DNA of 64,000 nucleotides, taken from the NCBI GenBank assembly GCA_024752435.1, contig CP103036.1, positions 1,736,001 through 1,800,000 of the forward strand, given 5' to 3'. Positions 60,160-64,000 of the stretch are shown here, one piece after another. This DNA comes from Allantophomopsis cytisporea. Lineage: Eukaryota; Ascomycota; Leotiomycetes; Phacidiales; Phacidiaceae. The position numbers and the translations under genes were made by a program. How positions within the stretch are numbered: the first letter of the stretch is position 1; each line of letters opens with the position of its first letter. The notes beneath the pieces are model-generated. The model was not told the DNA's origin. It worked only from the letters and a program-made list of their open reading frames with translations, and made no database searches.

Positions 60160-62583
60160 ATGGGTTCCAGCGATTTTGAGAAAGAGAAGATGTCGAACAG
60201 TGAGCGGACGCCACTGATCGCAACCGTGCATGTCGCACAACCCCGCAATCGATATCCACACAACGTTGTACGCCGGTTCTGTACAATTGCTATCTGCTCA
60301 TCGCTCGTATTCCTCGTTGTTCTCTTCCTCATCCCAGTGTCGCTCTTGTCGGGCTCCCATCGTCACTGGGGCCATAACCATCCAAAGATTCCCCCAAACA
60401 CGGACAGTGGTCTCACATACGCCGAGCTACAAGATATCCTGGTCACTACCCCAAAAGAGGAGAAGGCTCAAGAATGGAGCAAGTACTATACGTCCGGTCC
60501 CCATCTAGCGGGAAAGAACTATAGTCAGGTACTATGGACTCAGGCGAAGTGGAAGGAATTCGGTATCGCTGCGACCATCGAGGCATATGATACCTACATC
60601 AACTATCCAATTGGTCATCGACTTGCGTTATATGAGAAGAAGAGCAACAAGAGTGATGCTGAGGAGATTGCTGAGGATGTTGATGCGTGGAAAATCAAGT
60701 ATGAAGCTGTCCTGGAGGAGGATGTCCTCGAAGAAGACCCGACTACTGGCTTGGAGAACCGCGTACCGACTTTCCATGGATACTCGGCGTCCGGCAATGT
60801 TACTGCACCATACGTTTACGTCAACTACGGAACATACCAAGACTTTGAGGATCTTGTCAAGGCGAATGTTAGTCTCGAGGGAAAGATTGCTATTGCTCGA
60901 TATGGAGGTATTTTCAGAGGACTCAAGGTCAAACGTGCGCAAGACCTGGGTATGATCGGCACCGTTCTTTATTCTGATCCAGGAGATGATGGTGTTACTG
61001 CCGAGGATGGATCTGGGACTTATCCCAATGGACCTGCAAGAAACCCATCAGCTGTGCAGCGTGGCTCCACACAGTTCTTGAGTGTCGCTCCAGGTGATCC
61101 TACTACTCCTGGCTACCCCTCAAAGCCTGGAGTTCCGCGCCAGCCAGTTGATGGTGCTATCCCATCAATTCCCTCGATCCCGATCTCATATACCGATGCT
61201 CTTCCAATTCTTAAGGCTCTCAACGGTCACGGTCCAAATGCTAAAGACTTCAACAAGTACTGGACGGCAAACACTGGCTTGGGCTACAAGGGTGTCAAGT
61301 ATAACGTTGGACCCTCACCAGACAATCTGGTCTTGAACCTCGTCAACGAGCAAGAGTACGTTACCACGCCTTTGTGGAATGTTATTGGTATCATCAATGG
61401 TACCCTCCAAGATGAAGTCGTTGTCATCGGTAATCACAGAGATGCTTGGATTGCTGGTGGAGCTGGTGACCCAAACAGTGGCTCTGCTGCATTGAATGAA
61501 GTCATTCGAAGTTTCGGTGTTGCCGTCTCCAAGGGATGGAAGCCATTGAGAACTATCGTCTTTGCTAGTTGGGATGGAGAAGAGTACGGGTTGATCGGTT
61601 CCACTGAATGGGTCGAGGAGTTCCTGCCATGGCTGTCTGCTGCTAACGTTGCTTACTTGAACGTTGATGTTGCCACTACCGGTACCGAATTCCACGCCTC
61701 TGCCAGCCCCCTTCTCAACAAGGCTATCTATGAAGTGACTGAGCTTGTCCAATCTCCAAACCAAACCGTCAAGGGACAAACTATCCGTGATCTCTGGAAC
61801 GGACATATCTCTACTATGGGAAGTGGTAGTGATTTCACAGCTTTCCAGGACTACGCTGGTGTCCCATCATTAGATATAGGTTTCGGCCCTAGGGCTAGCG
61901 ATCCTATCTACCAGTACCACTCCAATTATGACAGCTACTACTGGATGAACACCTACGGAGACCCAGGCTTTCACTACCACATTGCCACCACCAAGCTGTG
62001 GGCACTTCTGACCGCCAAGCTCGCTGAAACTCCAGTCATATCCCTCAATGCTACTGATTACGCCGAAGCGCTCATCGGGTACGTTGCGAAAGTTGAGTCT
62101 CAACTCCATTCCGTCATCCCGACTGAGGAGGAAGAATTTGAGGCTCGTGCCCGTCCAGCACCAAAAGCTCCACGCGGCGATTTCGAAAGCCTCTCACTCT
62201 CCTTCAAGAAGCTTAACCATGCAGCCCATAAGCTTCGCAAGGTTGCTGTTGAGCACGACGCCTACGCCGCCGACTTGGCCTCTCAAGCTGGCGAGGATAT
62301 CCCTTGGTGGAAGTGGCTCTCCAAGCTCAAACTGTTCTACAACATCAAGAAGGTAAATGGCAAGTATAAGTACCTTGAGAGACAGTTCTTGTACCAGCCG
62401 GGTTTGGACAGCAGGTCTTGGTTCAAGCATGTCATATTCGCTCCTGGATTATGGACCGGCTATGCTGGCGCCGTTTTCCCGGGCCTTGTCGAGTCGATTG
62501 ATGAGAAAGATTGGGTGAATGCGCAAAAGTGGGTTGGTATTATTGAGAACTGCTTCAAGAATGCTAAGGCTTCTCTTGAATAG
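60160..62583 (+). CDS. M28 family zinc peptidase, glutamate carboxypeptidase II-like, 807 aa
   Basis: A single exon encodes a type II membrane protein: a short cytosolic tail, a membrane span near residues 43-66, then a large lumenal or extracellular part. A protease-associated domain covers roughly residues 200-330. The M28 core carries the zinc ligands and catalytic residues GNHRDAW (His426, Asp428), GAGDPNSGSAA (Asp437) and DGEEYG (Glu474/Glu475), with a later Asp in LNVDVA and His in FHYHIATTK. It ends in a transferrin-receptor-like dimerisation domain. Length and order match GCPII/NAALADase-like proteins and fungal Tre1/Vps70-type relatives. It probably removes acidic or other C-terminal residues in the secretory or vacuolar system. 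The in-frame ATG at 60160 precedes the span; a second Met at residue 11 is possible. Confidence 0.95.
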   Translation: MGSSDFEKEKMSNSERTPLIATVHVAQPRNRYPHNVVRRFCTIAICSSLVFLVVLFLIPVSLLSGSHRHWGHNHPKIPPNTDSGLTYAELQDILVTTPKEEKAQEWSKYYTSGPHLAGKNYSQVLWTQAKWKEFGIAATIEAYDTYINYPIGHRLALYEKKSNKSDAEEIAEDVDAWKIKYEAVLEEDVLEEDPTTGLENRVPTFHGYSASGNVTAPYVYVNYGTYQDFEDLVKANVSLEGKIAIARYGGIFRGLKVKRAQDLGMIGTVLYSDPGDDGVTAEDGSGTYPNGPARNPSAVQRGSTQFLSVAPGDPTTPGYPSKPGVPRQPVDGAIPSIPSIPISYTDALPILKALNGHGPNAKDFNKYWTANTGLGYKGVKYNVGPSPDNLVLNLVNEQEYVTTPLWNVIGIINGTLQDEVVVIGNHRDAWIAGGAGDPNSGSAALNEVIRSFGVAVSKGWKPLRTIVFASWDGEEYGLIGSTEWVEEFLPWLSAANVAYLNVDVATTGTEFHASASPLLNKAIYEVTELVQSPNQTVKGQTIRDLWNGHISTMGSGSDFTAFQDYAGVPSLDIGFGPRASDPIYQYHSNYDSYYWMNTYGDPGFHYHIATTKLWALLTAKLAETPVISLNATDYAEALIGYVAKVESQLHSVIPTEEEEFEARARPAPKAPRGDFESLSLSFKKLNHAAHKLRKVAVEHDAYAADLASQAGEDIPWWKWLSKLKLFYNIKKVNGKYKYLERQFLYQPGLDSRSWFKHVIFAPGLWTGYAGAVFPGLVESIDEKDWVNAQKWVGIIENCFKNAKASLE

Positions 62584-62734
62584 ATGGGATTTTTATGTTC
62601 ATTTGGCTCTCTCATCAACCCATGATGGGTGCTTGAATATAGTGAATAGCACATAAATGAAATCATGGTTTATGACTGACACGCACTATTCAAAATCCAC
62701 AGACCGGATCACCCACTTATGTTGTTTGCACCAA

Positions 62735-63062
62735 TTATTCGTATACCATACAAAAATAACATCTCTGATGCCCACAATGAGGACAAACTTCTCCATAAAT
62801 GTTGCCATTAACTTTCCGACCACATTCACTGCAAAGCCACTGTCCTTCCAAAGGTGTTGTAACAATGCCCGATAATATTGTGTTCTCAAAGTCGAATCCA
62901 AACAGATGAGTTCCGGAGCGCCATGTTTTTGAGGTGAAGATGCCGAGAGGGTTCTGCAGAAATGCAGCGACCGAAATCTGATTCTCGAAATTGATTGGTT
63001 AGTGATGAAGCCTTACACATCAGAGGCTAAGAAAAACAAGAACTAACTGCTTGTGTAGTCAT
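62735..63062 (-). CDS. Small zinc-ribbon-like protein, copy 1, about 85 aa
   Basis: Exon 1 (63062-63048) encodes only MTTQA. A 70-nt intron (GTTAGT donor, CTAAC branch, CAG acceptor) leads to exon 2 (62977-62735). The C-terminal half holds W-L-C-S-E-C-G, VNGNIYGEVCPHCGHQRCYFC: three Cys pairs (CxxC, CxxC, CxxC) and a His, enough for one or two zinc sites. Small proteins with W.C..CG....CP.CGH.RC..C are widespread, unnamed, in filamentous ascomycetes; I base this on memory of the pattern. Role unknown. A second copy begins at 63890, and the 3' flanks of both also resemble each other, so the unit is a tandem duplication. It faces the M28 peptidase tail-to-tail. Confidence 0.75.
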
Positions 63063-63138
63063 TTCTGAAACTCGTTATCAAAATTTCCCAGGTTTCGTCA
63101 GTATGATTTATCACTGAGTATTCCGTCCTTGTTCTGAT

Positions 63139-63411
63139 ATGGCAAAGGAAGATCCAGAGTGCGGGGTTTATGAGTTGCGCTTGAATCTCCCCTTGTAATC
63201 CCATGTGATTGATAGAGCCTCCGAGTTTCGTTCCACAGGTTTTACGAATTATCCTGATTTGTCACGGTGGACTTTCACTAGCCGGTCAAAGCCCAGAGTG
63301 TTGGGAGAGTACTATATAGCTGATGAGAACGATGCAGTTATCTACAGTCACACGCTTCATTTCGGGTCTTCTATCGTGAAAGGTATGAGCAAGAACTACA
63401 AAATAATCTGA
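63139..63411 (+). pseudogene. Possible broken small gene with in-frame TAA
   Basis: ATG at 63139 opens a frame of 91 codons interrupted once, by TAA at 63196-63198. Before the stop it reads MAKEDPECGVYELRLNLPL. After it come DRASEFRSTGFTNYPDLSRW and VLGEYYIADENDAVIYSHTL, ending in TGA at 63411. Composition is protein-like throughout. A CAA to TAA change would explain the break; a short intron is an alternative. It lies between the two zinc-ribbon copies. No family recognised. Confidence 0.3.
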
Positions 63412-63674
63412 GTGGAAATGCGTTTCTTCATTGCACCCAAGGACCAGGCTATACTTCCCCCATTCAACCAACTTCCAATAGTTGGATAACACATCATTGT
63501 AACACAATCATGCTCCCAATCATCATAGAAGTCATCTGGACTCTGCTCAAACTCTATATGATCTAGTTCAAGTTTTATTTGGCATGGAGTGCTGATTACG
63601 TATGAAACTGGCCATTCGCAGCAGTTTTCTCTCACACCTTCCAAAATCTGGCAATGAAACTCTGCGCTTATGTA
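63396..63674 (-). other. Coding-like fragment between the zinc-ribbon copies
   Basis: A minus-strand frame of 93 codons without an ATG until late reads ENCCEWPVSYVISTPCQIKL, then DDFYDDWEHDCVTMMCYP, ending in TAG at 63396. It has several Cys and acidic residues and looks like an exon of a gene whose 5' part is missing or decayed. It overlaps the end of the plus-strand frame by 16 nt. Confidence 0.28.
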
Positions 63675-63889
63675 TCATTCGAAGCCATTTGGCAAGGCTG
63701 ATCCACATTGATATTTTAGGAACCAGTGATTAGCAAAATCGATCGTGAGAGAAATGGGGTCAGACCACAGGCACCACATAAATGATTTCATGGTTTACGA
63801 CTAAGATGCGGAACACAAGTGTTGTATCATTGAGAATCCAACCCCCGATTATGAATACCCTCTCAAGTAATAACCGCTACAAGAACCCA

Positions 63890-64000
63890 TTATGAAATTA
63901 CAACACAATAATAACATCTTTGATGCCCACATCGAGGACAATATCCTTCATAAATACTGCCATTGACCTCCAATCCGCAATGGCACTGCCACCACCCCTG
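63890..64000 (-). CDS. Small zinc-ribbon-like protein, copy 2 (3' part only)
   Basis: The gene enters from the right edge. The last 36 residues are visible (WWQCHCG, VNGSIYEGYCPRCGHQRCYYC), ending in TAA at 63892-63890. Cys and His spacing matches copy 1, with about half of the other residues conserved. One difference: the residues between the first pair are CHCG here and CSECG in copy 1, so the first CxxC is shortened to CxC. The start and any intron lie outside the window. Confidence 0.72.
   Translation of the reverse strand, partial: QGWWQCHCGLEVNGSIYEGYCPRCGHQRCYYCVVIS

Noticed and set aside
1..64000. tRNA genes
   Set aside because: I looked for GGTTCGA-type B boxes on both strands and found none with a matching acceptor stem. 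A tRNAscan-SE run would settle it.
1..64000. CRISPR arrays, operons, bacterial promoters
   Set aside because: Tandem repeats here are microsatellites without spacers, and the genes are spliced eukaryotic genes.

Overview
The window is eukaryotic nuclear DNA from a filamentous ascomycete. Genes carry short GT-AG introns (mostly 45-110 nt) and lie on both strands without operons. They include typical fungal families: a Crh-type GPI-anchored GH16 wall enzyme, a vacuolar Pho8-type alkaline phosphatase, PRP8, RPL34, IMP dehydrogenase, an IQGAP, an MFS transporter and an M28 peptidase. The overall look suggests Leotiomycetes (a Botrytis/Sclerotinia relative), but that is inference from general character, not a database match.

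Layout. 1-7.1 kb is gene-poor and rich in microsatellites. 7.1-20 kb holds a SANT/Myb protein, a candidate 34-aa microprotein, a Crh-like GH16 enzyme, a small Cys-rich protein, alkaline phosphatase and RPL34. 20-27.3 kb is PRP8, with one intron and no intein. 27.7-38 kb is sparse: a small gene with an in-frame amber codon, a second SANT/Myb gene related to the first, and a tiny membrane-protein candidate. 38.3-47.2 kb has IMP dehydrogenase and a 1,745-aa IQGAP, divergently transcribed. 48-56 kb is an accessory-looking stretch with a secreted lysozyme-fold protein, several broken or tiny spliced coding units and the most unusual gene here, 53563-54599. 56.4-62.6 kb has an MFS transporter and an M28 peptidase, also divergent. 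62.7-64 kb holds two tandem copies of a small zinc-ribbon-like gene, the second cut by the window edge.

The highlight is the gene at 53563-54599. It reads as a signal peptide plus a short acidic protein in 11 exons within 1,037 bp. All ten introns are 49-63 nt. Three exons are only 6 nt long. Each supplies Asp-Cys to complete a C-P-D-C-I motif, and because its flanking introns are both phase 1, skipping it would delete the second Cys of the CxxC without shifting frame. Paralogous introns show that exon-intron units were duplicated inside the gene.

Exon joins were worked out by eye from splice signals and reading-frame continuity. Housekeeping gene models are firm. Models of small unrecognised genes are hypotheses for transcript data to test.
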